Shown here in pieces: positions 8,515-17,404 of a stretch of DNA of 64,000 nt. A model generated the notes under the pieces. It saw only the letters and a program-made list of their open reading frames with translations. It had not been told where the DNA came from and did not search any database. The DNA lies in contig NZ_FNDX01000017.1 of NCBI RefSeq assembly GCF_900099765.1, positions 11,946 through 75,945 of the forward strand, read 5' to 3'. This stretch comes from Paenibacillus typhae. GTDB lineage: Bacteria > Bacillota > Bacilli > Paenibacillales > Paenibacillaceae. How positions within the stretch are numbered: the first letter of the stretch is position 1; each line of letters starts with the position of its first letter. The position numbers and the translations under genes were made by a program.

Positions 8515-8523
8515 TCGAAGATA
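8504..8523. repeat. short dispersed repeat, right copy
   Basis: TGTTGCGCAGTTCGAAGATA matches 1876-1895 at 18/20 bases and overlaps the end of the 95-bp repeat. Confidence 0.6.
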
Positions 8524-8635
8524 CATTACACCATGCATTCAGGTAGCATGCCAGCCGTAAAAATCATGAAACAAAAAGAAAACGCAGATTCCCACCATGA
8601 CGGGATTGCGTCTCCTAATACACAGCCCTATTCAG

Positions 8636-8760
8636 TTATGGCGTCCACTCATCATGCAATATCCCCACCAGAATTCGGTTCTCACCAATCTTTTCAAAAA
8701 CAAGCCACAGACTCCGCCAGTCCATCCACTGATATTGCAGATTTATGCTGCTAATGTGGA
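8636..8760 (-). pseudogene. duplicated 3' end of the neighbouring lipoprotein gene
   Basis: The last ~40 codons (HISSINLQYQWMDWRSLW..., then EKIGENRILVGILHDEWTP) nearly repeat the C-terminus of the lipoprotein at 9118-9846 (HISSIDPQYQGMDWRSLR..., HDEWTP). Homology also runs downstream to about 8577. The rest of the gene is absent, so this is a fragment left by duplication. Confidence 0.75.
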
Positions 8761-8833
8761 GTTGTATCCCATCAAATGCTAGTCCTGCTGTTTTTTTCTT
8801 CTCTATATAAATCTATGTGTGGTAAGTATGAAC

Positions 8834-8980
8834 TTACTCATTCTTATTAACCTGGGAGAAGATGACTCCAAAAAGGATCCCGAAAATAAGGCCAAACAAA
8901 ATGCTATCAAGTGCTACCCAAAATATAACTCCGAAGCAAAGGCCTAAAGAAACGCCGGTCGTAAGCGATTTATTATTCAT
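8834..8980 (-). CDS. 48-residue glycine-rich membrane peptide
   Basis: A 48-residue protein starting MNNKSLTTGVSLGLCFGV and ending VIFSQVNKNE. It is almost one long hydrophobic stretch with GxxxG-like spacing (GLIFGILFG). ATG at 8980 follows GAGGTG with a six-base gap, which supports real expression. The function is unknown; small membrane peptides of this shape include stress and bacteriocin-related proteins, but nothing here decides that. Confidence 0.55.
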   Translation of the reverse strand: MNNKSLTTGVSLGLCFGVIFWVALDSILFGLIFGILFGVIFSQVNKNE

Positions 8981-9117
8981 GGTAAACACCTCACTTTTTT
9001 ATTTACTACGAATTGGTGATATAAAAGTTTCTAAAATTTCACAAATCTAAAAATAAAAGAAGACTCAGATTCCCATACTACGACGGGATTGCGTCTCCTT
9101 TTAACAGTTCTATTCAG

Positions 9118-9846
9118 CTAAGGCGTCCACTCATCATGCACAATCCCTGCCAGAATCCGGTCCTCTCCAATCTTTTCAAAAACAAGCCGCAGACTGCGCC
9201 AGTCCATCCCCTGATACTGCGGATCAATGCTGCTGATGTGGTAATCTACATAGTCATATTTGTCGGCGGGGTATACCTCATTGATGTTATTGATCATCGT
9301 CCCCTTATTCTCCGCCTGGTTGAGCGTAATTTTTGCGTCATTTACGAAATCCGCATCATACACAAACCGTTTGAAATATTCTGCAAAAGTCAGCTTAATC
9401 GGCTCTCCGCTTCCGGCGAAGCTTCCCCAGGTGCGTTGTTCGGTGTCCTCCATCAAACCGCTGATCTCCTCTTGCGAGAATACAAGGTCGTTCTCAATGT
9501 CCACATAACCATATGGTGAAAAGCGTACCCCCTGATCCCTCGATACCCAGGCGGACAGGGTCTTCATATTGCCGTTCTCCAAGGCTCTCATTACTGTCGA
9601 GGCCGCTTCGAGTGCTGTCGGCGGTGTCCCTTCGTCCGGTACTGCGGACGGGGATGCAGAAGCAGCTGGCGCAGCTGAAGGTTCCGGTGACTGGCTTGGT
9701 GCCGGCGTCTCCGCTGCAGGCTGTTCTGTCTGTACCGGTGTTGCTGTCACCCCAGGCTCCGCTGCCGGCGTATTGCTGCAGGCTGCAAGAAGTACGAACG
9801 CCGCGGCAGCAAGGGCCAGCTTACCAGTCTTTTTTACAGTATGCAT
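9118..9846 (-). CDS. lipoprotein of unknown function
   Basis: A 242-residue lipoprotein. The signal peptide ends in lipobox LAAC (residues 20-23). A long Pro/Ala/Ser/Thr/Glu linker (about 25-75) spaces the folded domain from the membrane. The domain contains a SNTF2/DUF4878-like feel (ALEAASTVMRALENGNMKTL), but no family is certain. Start ATG after GGAGGGG. Its 3' end is partly duplicated at 8577-8760. Confidence 0.7.
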   Translation of the reverse strand: MHTVKKTGKLALAAAAFVLLAACSNTPAAEPGVTATPVQTEQPAAETPAPSQSPEPSAAPAASASPSAVPDEGTPPTALEAASTVMRALENGNMKTLSAWVSRDQGVRFSPYGYVDIENDLVFSQEEISGLMEDTEQRTWGSFAGSGEPIKLTFAEYFKRFVYDADFVNDAKITLNQAENKGTMINNINEVYPADKYDYVDYHISSIDPQYQGMDWRSLRLVFEKIGEDRILAGIVHDEWTP

Positions 9847-10093
9847 AAAACCCCTCCTTATTTTATTGCTGATATAGATTAGACGGCCGGGCGGCAGCTT
9901 TTGTTGCTGGATCAGCCGGCTTTTCCAAGCCTAAACGTACGCTTTTGGCTTAATTGACGGCTTCTATAAAAATACACAATTCCCGCTTTAATCATGGTGA
10001 TGAAAACGCTATAATTTTGTTCAAGTGCACAAAGAATATTATTATGCCGCGCAGGGGGCTTCTTGTCCGGCCCGGCAGAGGAGGATAAACCGT

Positions 10094-11122
10094 TTGTTTC
10101 AGCTCTCAGAGAAGCAGGCACAGGAAATTGTAGACAAAATGATGATGGACATCCCCTACAACATCAACATCATGAACCATGAGGGCATCATCATCGGCAG
10201 CGGAACCCGGGAACGGGTCGGTACGGTTCATCAGGGAGCGGTTAAAGCTCTTGCTACCGGAACAATGGTCGAGGTTTGGCAGGACAGCCGTTTTGAGAAA
10301 AAAGGCACCAACGAACCGATCGTCATCGCCGGCAGCCGTGTCGGTGTAATCGGTATATCCGGCAATCCCGACGAAGTACGCCCCTTTTGCAACATCGTCC
10401 GGACGACCGTCTCCCTCCTGATCGAACAAAGAAACGCCCTTGAGGATCTTGCCAATGAGGCGAGCCGTAAAAAAGCCTTTCTGGAGCTGCTGCTATCCCA
10501 CCAGGGAGCTTACACACAGAAGCTACGTAAGGAAGCCGCTGCCTATCAGCTTGATCTATTGCTCAAGACCACGGTACTGCTGCTCAGGAACTTTGTCCCG
10601 CAAGAAACACAATCCAAGCTGCTGCTTACACATCCCTCCTTCCATATCGAGGAGGACAGCTGGCTTATTCTGGTTCAGAATCAGGAGGACTGCACCACGC
10701 TGATCCACCAGCTGCTTGACGGACAGGCCCGCGCTCTGCTGGCTGCCGGTAAACAGGAAGCCAATATCGCCGAGAGCTACCGCCAGGCCAAATCGGCGAT
10801 GGGCATCCTGCTGGCACTCAAGCCTGAACAGCAGGCCATTCATTATGCCGAGCATGAATTCTTAGTGAAGCTGAGCCACGCCAATCTCACCGCAAGTGCC
10901 GGCACCGTAGTCAAGCTGGAGGATACCGCCGATCTGCTGGAGACGCTGCGCAGCTTCATTAACCATAACTGCAGTGTCTCCCAAACTTCGGAGGCGCTAA
11001 ACATCCACCGCAACACCCTGCAATACCGGCTGAAGCGGATTGAGAGCCTGACCGGCAAAGATCCGCGCAACCTGCTCCAGCTGCTGGAGCTTACTTATGG
11101 CTTGCTGGTATTGTATAAGTGA
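10094..11122 (+). CDS. CdaR-family sugar-diacid regulator
   Basis: A 342-residue regulator with the CdaR layout. The N-terminal sensing domain (LSEKQAQEIVDKMM..., INIMNHEGIIIGSGTRERVG) resembles the diacid-binding region of CdaR; the C-terminus has a PucR-type helix-turn-helix (VSQTSEALNIHRNTLQYRLK). CdaR controls glucarate/galactarate and glycerate use. TTG at 10094 is preferred because AGAGGAGG is just upstream and the resulting N-terminus fits the family. It is convergent with the glycerate kinase gene, a plausible target. Confidence 0.8.
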   Translation: MFQLSEKQAQEIVDKMMMDIPYNINIMNHEGIIIGSGTRERVGTVHQGAVKALATGTMVEVWQDSRFEKKGTNEPIVIAGSRVGVIGISGNPDEVRPFCNIVRTTVSLLIEQRNALEDLANEASRKKAFLELLLSHQGAYTQKLRKEAAAYQLDLLLKTTVLLLRNFVPQETQSKLLLTHPSFHIEEDSWLILVQNQEDCTTLIHQLLDGQARALLAAGKQEANIAESYRQAKSAMGILLALKPEQQAIHYAEHEFLVKLSHANLTASAGTVVKLEDTADLLETLRSFINHNCSVSQTSEALNIHRNTLQYRLKRIESLTGKDPRNLLQLLELTYGLLVLYK

Positions 11123-11204
11123 CAACGTGACTAGTTATTTATAATTAACCAGCCTCAGTGAGACTGCTCCTCCAGTCAGCAAATGATTCCATAGTACAAG
11201 TCTG

Positions 11205-11257
11205 AAAAAGAGGCCGTCTCCAGCACATTTACATGCTCTGGAGATGGCCTCTTTTTG
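11205..11257. terminator. bidirectional terminator
   Basis: AAAAAGAGGCCGTCTCCAG pairs with CTGGAGATGGCCTCTTTTT. It separates the convergent cdaR-like and glycerate kinase genes. Confidence 0.9.
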
Positions 11258-11287
11258 GGTTATTCCTCTACTCTGTGCTGCCCCGTT

Positions 11288-12430
11288 TTACTCGGCCAGC
11301 TTCAGCACTCTGGCGATATTCTCACAGGTCCGTTCGACGTTGGCTGGACCATCCTTCAGCAGCTTGTCCAGCTCGGAAGCGCCGGGAACGATGCCGAAGA
11401 TCGCGTCGATGCCCTCGGCATACAAGGTGTCGATGCCTTCACCGATATAACCGGCCAGGGCGATGACTTTTTTGCCGCCGGCCTTGGCGGTCGCGGCAAC
11501 GCCGTAAGGGGTCTTGCCGAATTTGGTCTGGAAGTCGATGCCGCCTTCCCCCGTGAATACCAAATCAGCGCCGGCCATTTTCTCTTTTAGCCCGGTATAT
11601 TCGATCACGATCTCGATACCCCGCTGCAGGGTCGCCCGGGTGAAGATCATCAGCCCCGCGCCAAGCCCTCCGGCGGCTCCGGCACCCGGCAGGTCGCGGA
11701 CGTCCTTGCCTAGCTGCTGCTTGACCACCTCTGCATAATGGGCCAGATTGGCATCGAGCTGCTGAACCAGCTCAGGTGTTGCGCCCTTTTGAGGCCCGAA
11801 TACAACCGAGGCGCCCCGTTCGCCGCACAGCGGGTTGGTCACATCGCAGGCCACAATCAGCTGCACCTGCTGCAGCCGCTCATCCAGACCCGACACATCG
11901 ATGCCGGCCAGACGGTCCAGACTGCCGCCGCCGCGCGGCAGTACCCCGCCGTCTGCGTCAAGGAATTTTGCGCCAAGCGCCTCCGCCATTCCGGTGCCCC
12001 CGTCATTCGTCGCACTGCCGCCGATGCCGATGATGATGCTGCGGATGCCGCGGTCCAGACATTCCCGGATCAGTTCGCCAGTACCATACGTTGTGGTGAT
12101 CAGCGGGTTCCGGTCTGCCTTATTCACCAGCTGGATGCCGCTGGCCGAAGCCATTTCAATAGCTGCCGTATGGCCGTCACCCATGATGCCGAACTGCGCG
12201 GTAACCGGCTCGCCCAGTGGCCCTGTTACTTCTTTTGTGTACATTTGCCCGCCCGAGGCATCAACCAGGGACTGGACTGTGCCCTCTCCGCCGTCCGCCA
12301 TCGGGACATGTATATATTCAGCATCGGGATAAACCTTCCGCAGCCCTTTTTCCATTGCGATACAGACTTCTTTCGCGCTCATGCTCTCTTTAAACGAATC
12401 CGGTGCCAGTACAAAGGTTTTCTCTCTCAT
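11288..12430 (-). CDS. glxK: glycerate kinase (GlxK/GarK type)
   Basis: A 380-residue type I glycerate kinase, which phosphorylates D-glycerate (2-phosphoglycerate in the GarK type). Typical segments: APDSFKESMSAKEV near the start, MADGGEGTVQSL, IIGIGGSATNDGGTGMAEAL, PGAGAAGGLGAG and FTGEGGIDFQTKFGKTPYGV. The length matches the family. It lies 20 bases downstream of a permease gene that is broken, so the kinase is now separated from functional uptake from this locus. A CdaR-type regulator lies beyond a terminator. Confidence 0.9.
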   Translation of the reverse strand: MREKTFVLAPDSFKESMSAKEVCIAMEKGLRKVYPDAEYIHVPMADGGEGTVQSLVDASGGQMYTKEVTGPLGEPVTAQFGIMGDGHTAAIEMASASGIQLVNKADRNPLITTTYGTGELIRECLDRGIRSIIIGIGGSATNDGGTGMAEALGAKFLDADGGVLPRGGGSLDRLAGIDVSGLDERLQQVQLIVACDVTNPLCGERGASVVFGPQKGATPELVQQLDANLAHYAEVVKQQLGKDVRDLPGAGAAGGLGAGLMIFTRATLQRGIEIVIEYTGLKEKMAGADLVFTGEGGIDFQTKFGKTPYGVAATAKAGGKKVIALAGYIGEGIDTLYAEGIDAIFGIVPGASELDKLLKDGPANVERTCENIARVLKLAE

Positions 12431-12450
12431 TTCCTCACCCCATGTTTAGT

Positions 12451-13745
12451 TTAGAACAAAAATCCGTAGATAACTGTAGCCACAACCGCCATCGTACCGC
12501 CGACAATCGCCTCGTAAGGGACAACGCCCATACGCTGCTTGATGCTCATTTTCATACTGTCCGCAGTGACGTGGAAGTAGTTCCCCTGCGGCAGCGAGTC
12601 GATAACCGTCGCTCCGGTGTGCACCATGACAGCCGCCGCCAGCGGAGCGGTACCCATATCCAGGATGGCCTGCCCGAAGGAGCCGGTTGCCAGAATAACG
12701 CCTGTTGAGGTTGAAGCCGTAGCTGCCGCCATCAGAATCCCGGAGATCGGTGCCAGGAACGTGCCGGAAATACCGGCCGTTTCAATCAGCTGCACCACCT
12801 GGGTGGACAGATCAGATGCCGAGATCAGACCGGCTATACCGCCGGCGCCGATCAGAATCAATACTGTTGCCGTCATTTTATTAAGACCGGAAGAAGTGTA
12901 ATGCAGAATTTTCTTGCTCTGGCCCATAGCCAGCATACCTACAATCCCGGCAATCGGCAGGATGTACAGTGCATCCACCTTAAAGTTAGCCAATGCGTCA
13001 ATGCCGGACAGCGAGCCGATCGGATTAATCATCAGCAGGATGACCGCAACGAGCGGAGCGACAATGGCTTTGCCGAGCGGCGGATACTTGGAGGTGTCGA
13101 TGCTGCCGTTCTGCGCTTCCTCATCCGTAACCATATTCCCTTTTTTCTTCAGCAGGGAGGCGACAATTACCGTTACAATCAGACCGCATATAGCCGGAAT
13201 CAGGCCGGCCAGCATGACATGGCTCAGATCAAGATCGAAGCCGCGGCTGCGGCAATCGTATTCGGATTGGGGGAAATAATGTTTCCTGCCTTGCCCCCGC
13301 CGGACAGTGCCAGCAGCAGCGCCGTTTTGGAAATGCCCATTTTGTTGCCTACCGACAGCGCGATCGGCGCTACAATCAGCACTGCTACCGGAATAAATAC
13401 GCCTACTGCGGTAATAATCATCGTTGCCAGCGCCAATGCCAGGATGGCTTTGCTGCCGCCGAACTTGCGCACGATTGCCTGGGCTATCGTCTCAGCCGCC
13501 CCCGACTCCATCATCACTCCGGCTAGTACACCAGCCGCAAGCACACGCAGCACTGTTCACATCACACTTTGTGTACCGCTTACAAGAACGCTTACAGTCT
13601 GCTCCAGGTTGGCGCCGCCAATCAACGCTCCGGCGATCGCCCCCAGAAACAAAGCATATACAGGATTGAGCTTTCTCAGTATCAGAATAATGGCTAACGC
13701 CAGTCCCGCCAATGCCCCATACCAGCCAATTGTTAATCCTTCCAT
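12451..13745 (-). pseudogene. GntP-family glycerate/gluconate permease, broken
   Basis: The complete family can be followed: MEGLTIGWYGALAGLALAI..., TALLLALSGGGKAGNIISPN, then DLDLSHVMLAGLIPAICG to a C-terminal GTMAVVATVIYGFLF. Two lesions break it. A TGA at 13557-13559 interrupts GTQSVM/TVLRVLAAG (a Gly codon is expected). Near 13240 one base is missing between NPNTIAAAAA and FDLDLSHV. GntP proteins import gluconate-like acids, fitting the kinase. The start ATG at 13745 follows AGAGGG. Recent inactivation is likely because the rest is well conserved. Confidence 0.85.
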
Positions 13746-13956
13746 TGTTAATCCCTCTAGCACTCATGTTGAACACGCTTTCAGTATAATGGCTCACAGA
13801 GAGAAAAAATATTGATGAACGGACGAAATCCGTTGTGCAGTTGACCAACCCGGTATTCCGCCGATGAAGACATATAAAAGCGGCTACTACTCTTGGTGCC
13901 CAGAGCAATAACCGCAACCTTTTGATTATAAACCTGTCTCCATACCCGCAAAATTT

Positions 13957-14141
13957 TAACGGACACAGGAAGCGTTATTTGCCTGTTTTTAACCAGTTTG
14001 TCCCGCTAACGGACTCAACTGCACTTATTTGAACGAATATGCTTGTCCTTTTCACATTTCCTTCACAGATAGCGTCACTGGAGTCCGCAAGCCCAGGCGA
14101 ATAGCTTAGAAGTGTGAAAATAACGTCGTCTCGATCCGTTA
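13957..14141. repeat. 185-bp four-unit element, family B copy 1
   Basis: Units start at 13957, 14007, 14070 and 14121 (steps 50/63/51). The first two read TAACGGACNCA...TA; the last two are reversed. Geometry equals family A although the sequence differs. It lies in the 1.3-kb gene-free gap 13746-15056. Confidence 0.75.
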
Positions 14142-14240
14142 GAACAATATGCTCCTTGAGCCAGCAGAAGTATTCCCGCCGCCAGGTATCCTACCTCTCT
14201 CCGTCATTTCAATGCGTTAGAGAACTGTGGTTCACTTCGC

Positions 14241-14423
14241 TAACGGACACAGTAAGCGTTATTTGCCTGATTTTCTGTATTTTCTCCGGCTAACGGACTC
14301 AGTTGCCCTTATTCATGCGAATACACTGCCTTTTTCACGATTTGTTCACGGATAACGTCACTGGAGTCCGCTAACCCGGAGGATAGCTTGGAATTGTGAA
14401 AATAACGTCGTCTCGGTCCGTTA
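14241..14423. repeat. 183-bp four-unit element, family B copy 2
   Basis: Units start at 14241, 14291, 14353 and 14403 (steps 50/62/50), again two forward and two reversed. It is highly similar to 13957-14141 at an offset of about 284 bp. Confidence 0.75.
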
Positions 14424-14675
14424 GAACATTGTGGTTCTGTAGGCTCAGCGGTTAGTTAGGTACAGTCAGTGGTTGAGCCGTGGTTCGATAGTGGAGTGGC
14501 AGTAGTTTGATATTGATGCGGCGATCGTTAGGGGTTGGATAGTGGTACAGTTAGTTACTCGATAATGGTCGTAGGCTTTCAGTAGTGGTCCAATGGTGGT
14601 TCGGCAGTGGCTTAATGTTACCTCGACAGTGATTTATTATTGTTCTGACTGGGGCTTAGCAACGGTTAGTTAATG
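14424..14675. other. low-complexity intergenic stretch
   Basis: Words such as GGTTAGT, GGTTCGATAGTG, CAGTGG and GATAGTGG recur without a fixed period. There is no credible open frame or ribosome binding site. It leads into the regular 11-bp array and may be an older, degraded form of it. Confidence 0.5.
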
Positions 14676-14781
14676 GTTAGTCAGTCGTTAGTCAGTCATT
14701 AGTCAGTCATTAGTCAGTCATTAGTCAGTCGTTAGTCGTTGGTCAGTCGTTAATCAGCCGTTAGTCAGTGGTTCGATAGTC
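14676..14781. repeat. 11-bp tandem array
   Basis: About nine copies of RTTAGTCAGTC. Five regular copies start at 14676, 14687, 14698, 14709 and 14720; after a 7-bp partial come diverged copies at 14738, 14749, 14760 and 14771. An 11-bp period is not a codon multiple and fits non-coding DNA. Confidence 0.85.
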
Positions 14782-14957
14782 GCCAGGTAGTCGCTCGATA
14801 ATGGTCGGCAAAGATTCCGTAGCAGCTTTGTGGCGGCCCGGCAACACTTCGGCAGGATTCACCAGCGGTTTGGTACAGTCTTCAGTTAGTCCACGGTTTG
14901 AACATGGCCAATTGATCTCAGTGGCCTGAACCAGGCAGCAGGAACCTGCCCTGCAAC

Positions 14958-14998
14958 AAAAAATGCCCCCTCTGCCGTTTCCGGCTTGGGGACATTTC
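14958..14998 (-). terminator. terminator of tex
   Basis: AAATGCCCC pairs with GGGGACATTT; on the minus strand a T-run follows. It is 60 bp past the tex stop codon. Confidence 0.8.
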
Positions 14999-15056
14999 TG
15001 TCAGTTAGTCTTCAAACCGCACATTAATGTGCATGTAACATAAATCCAGCTGCAGC

Positions 15057-17285
15057 CTACTTCACACTTCCAGCAGCCTCACGCGGCTGGCGCATGGTCA
15101 GGCTGACGCGGCCTTTTTTCAGATCGACGCCGAGCACCCAGACGGTCACGTTGTCGCCAACGGAGACAACGTCCATCGGATGCTTGACGAAGCTGCCGCT
15201 GAGCTGGGAGATGTGGACCAGCCCGTCGTTTTTGATGCCGATATCGACGAAGGCGCCGAAGTCGATGACGTTGCGGACGGTTCCCTGCATCTCCATGCCG
15301 GGAACCAGGTCCTCGATCTTCAGCACATCCGTGCGGAAGATCGGCAGCGGCAGCTCCTCGCGCGGATCGCGGCCCGGACGCTGCAGGCTCTCCAGGATGT
15401 CGCGCAGTGTAGGCACGCCGACATCCAGCTTCACGGCCAGCTCGGCCGCATCCTGTGCTGCGAGTTCAGCCGCGACCTCGCGGCTGCCGAGCTTCGCTAC
15501 GTCCAGCCCGAGCTCGCGGAACAGGCGGCCTACCACCGGATACGATTCCGGGTGGATCGGCGTGCGGTCCAGCGTATTCTCCCCTTCGGGAATACGCAGG
15601 AACCCGATGCACTGCTCATAGGATTTCGCGCCGAGGCGCGGCACCTTTTGCAGTGCCTTGCGCGTGGTGAACTTGCCGTTCTCCTCGCGGAACTTGACGA
15701 TATTCTTGGCGATCGTCGAGTTGACTCCCGCCACATACGAGAGCAGCGACGGCGAAGCCGTGTTCACGTCGACGCCGACATGGTTAACGGCCGATTCCAC
15801 GACGGCCTTGAGGCTCTCCTCCAGATGCTTCTGCGAGACATCATGCTGGTACTGCCCGACCCCGATCGCCTTCGGGTCGATCTTGACCAGCTCCGCGAGC
15901 GGGTCCTGCACGCGGCGGGCAATCGATGCGGCGCTGCGCTCGGCCACATCCAGATCCGGGAACTCCTCCGCCGCCAGCTTGGAGGCGGAATAGACGCTGG
16001 CTCCTGCCTCGTTCACGATCAGGTACGCCAGCTCGGGATCACCGACCTCGGCAATGACCTCGGCGGTGAACTGCTCCGTCTCCCGCGAGCCGGTGCCGTT
16101 GCCGATGACAATCAGCTTGATGGCGTATTTGGCAATCAGCTCCTTGAACTTCACCGCCGCCTCCTTCTTCTTGTTGTTCGGCGGCGTCGGATAAGTCACC
16201 GCCACCTCCAGCAGCTTGCCGGTGTCGTCGACGACAGCCAGCTTGCAGCCGGTGCGGTACGCCGGGTCAACGCCGAGCACGTTCCGGCCCCGGACCGGCG
16301 GCTGCAGCAGCAGGCTGCGCAGATTGCCCGAGAAAATCGAGATCGCCTGCGTCTCGCCCTTCTCGGTCATTTCCCCGCGCACCTCACGCTCCACGGAAGG
16401 TGCAATCAGACGCTTGTAGGCATCCTCGGTCACAGTCTCCAGCAGCTCCTTGACCGGGGACGGCCCCTTGATCAGCTTGCGCGTAATAAAGCCGTGAATC
16501 TTATCGGGAACGATCTCGATCCCGACCTTCAGCACATTCTCCCGCTCTCCGCGGTTGATGGCAAGAATGCGGTGCGGCGGCATTTTATGTACCGGCTCAC
16601 GGTAGCTGTAGTAGTTCTCGTAGACACTCTCCTGCTCCGCATCCTTCGCTTCCGAGACGAGAATCCCCTGGCTCGCTGTGTACTGGCGGACCCAGGCCCG
16701 GATGGCCGGATCATCGGCGATGTTCTCGGCGATAATGTCCATCGCGCCTTGCAGCGCCGACTCGGCACTGTCTACACCCTTCTCCGCATCTATATATTTA
16801 GCAGCCTCTTCAAGCGGCTGACCCTGGCGGCGCTGCTCCATCACCCAGTCCGCCAGCGGCTCCAGCCCTCTTTCCTTGGCCACGCTTGCTCTGGTCTTGC
16901 GCTTCTGCTTGTAAGGACGGTACAGATCTTCAACTTCCTGCAGCTTGACCGCCTTCATAATCTGCGCCTGCAGCTCAGGGGTCAGCTTGCCCTGCTCCTC
17001 AATGCTGCGGATAACGTCCTTCTTGCGGTCACCTAAGTTACGCAGATAGGCCAGACGCTCCTCAATGTCGCGCAGCGCATTCTCGTCCAGCTCGCCCGTC
17101 ATTTCCTTACGGTAGCGCGCGATAAACGGAATCGTGTTCCCTTCGTCCAGAAGCCCCACAGTGGTCCGCACCTGCTTCAGGCTGATGCTTAGCTCCTTGG
17201 CGATTGCCGCAAGGATCAGTTCCTGTTCCTGCCGGAGTGCTGCATCATCCTGCTGACTGCCGGCATTCATATTCTCTGCTGCCAA
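15057..17285 (-). CDS. tex: Tex transcription accessory protein
   Basis: A 742-residue Tex protein, an RNA/DNA-binding factor involved in transcription and stress. Full family layout: N-terminal helical region (IAKELSISLKQVRTTVGLLD, TIPFIARYRKE), YqgF-like fold (VLGVDPAYRTGCKLAVVDDT), helix-hairpin-helix (NTASPSLLSYVAGVNSTIA) and a C-terminal S1 domain (about 655-725; GTVRNVIDFGAFVDIGIKND). The TTG start at 17285 has AGAGGG six bases upstream. A single-gene unit with its own terminator. Confidence 0.95.
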   Translation of the reverse strand: MAAENMNAGSQQDDAALRQEQELILAAIAKELSISLKQVRTTVGLLDEGNTIPFIARYRKEMTGELDENALRDIEERLAYLRNLGDRKKDVIRSIEEQGKLTPELQAQIMKAVKLQEVEDLYRPYKQKRKTRASVAKERGLEPLADWVMEQRRQGQPLEEAAKYIDAEKGVDSAESALQGAMDIIAENIADDPAIRAWVRQYTASQGILVSEAKDAEQESVYENYYSYREPVHKMPPHRILAINRGERENVLKVGIEIVPDKIHGFITRKLIKGPSPVKELLETVTEDAYKRLIAPSVEREVRGEMTEKGETQAISIFSGNLRSLLLQPPVRGRNVLGVDPAYRTGCKLAVVDDTGKLLEVAVTYPTPPNNKKKEAAVKFKELIAKYAIKLIVIGNGTGSRETEQFTAEVIAEVGDPELAYLIVNEAGASVYSASKLAAEEFPDLDVAERSAASIARRVQDPLAELVKIDPKAIGVGQYQHDVSQKHLEESLKAVVESAVNHVGVDVNTASPSLLSYVAGVNSTIAKNIVKFREENGKFTTRKALQKVPRLGAKSYEQCIGFLRIPEGENTLDRTPIHPESYPVVGRLFRELGLDVAKLGSREVAAELAAQDAAELAVKLDVGVPTLRDILESLQRPGRDPREELPLPIFRTDVLKIEDLVPGMEMQGTVRNVIDFGAFVDIGIKNDGLVHISQLSGSFVKHPMDVVSVGDNVTVWVLGVDLKKGRVSLTMRQPREAAGSVK

Positions 17286-17404
17286 TAGTATCCCTCTTTC
17301 CGCACACGTGCTGATCTCATCATTGCCTAACTAAAATAGTATCACAGATTGCCGCTGCGCCAAAGTTACCGGGATACTGCATCACCACACTGCACGCCAA
17401 AAGC

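Noticed and set aside
13781..13966. Small minus-strand frame upstream of the GntP gene
   Set aside because: No SD, and it overlaps a repeat element.
14676..14781. CRISPR array
   Set aside because: No spacers, 11-bp period, no cas genes.
14424..14781. Replication origin iterons
   Set aside because: No DnaA-box cluster, no rep or dnaA gene nearby.
15180..17036. 618-codon frame antisense to tex
   Set aside because: Shadow; codon composition is Arg/Leu-rich and no family matches.
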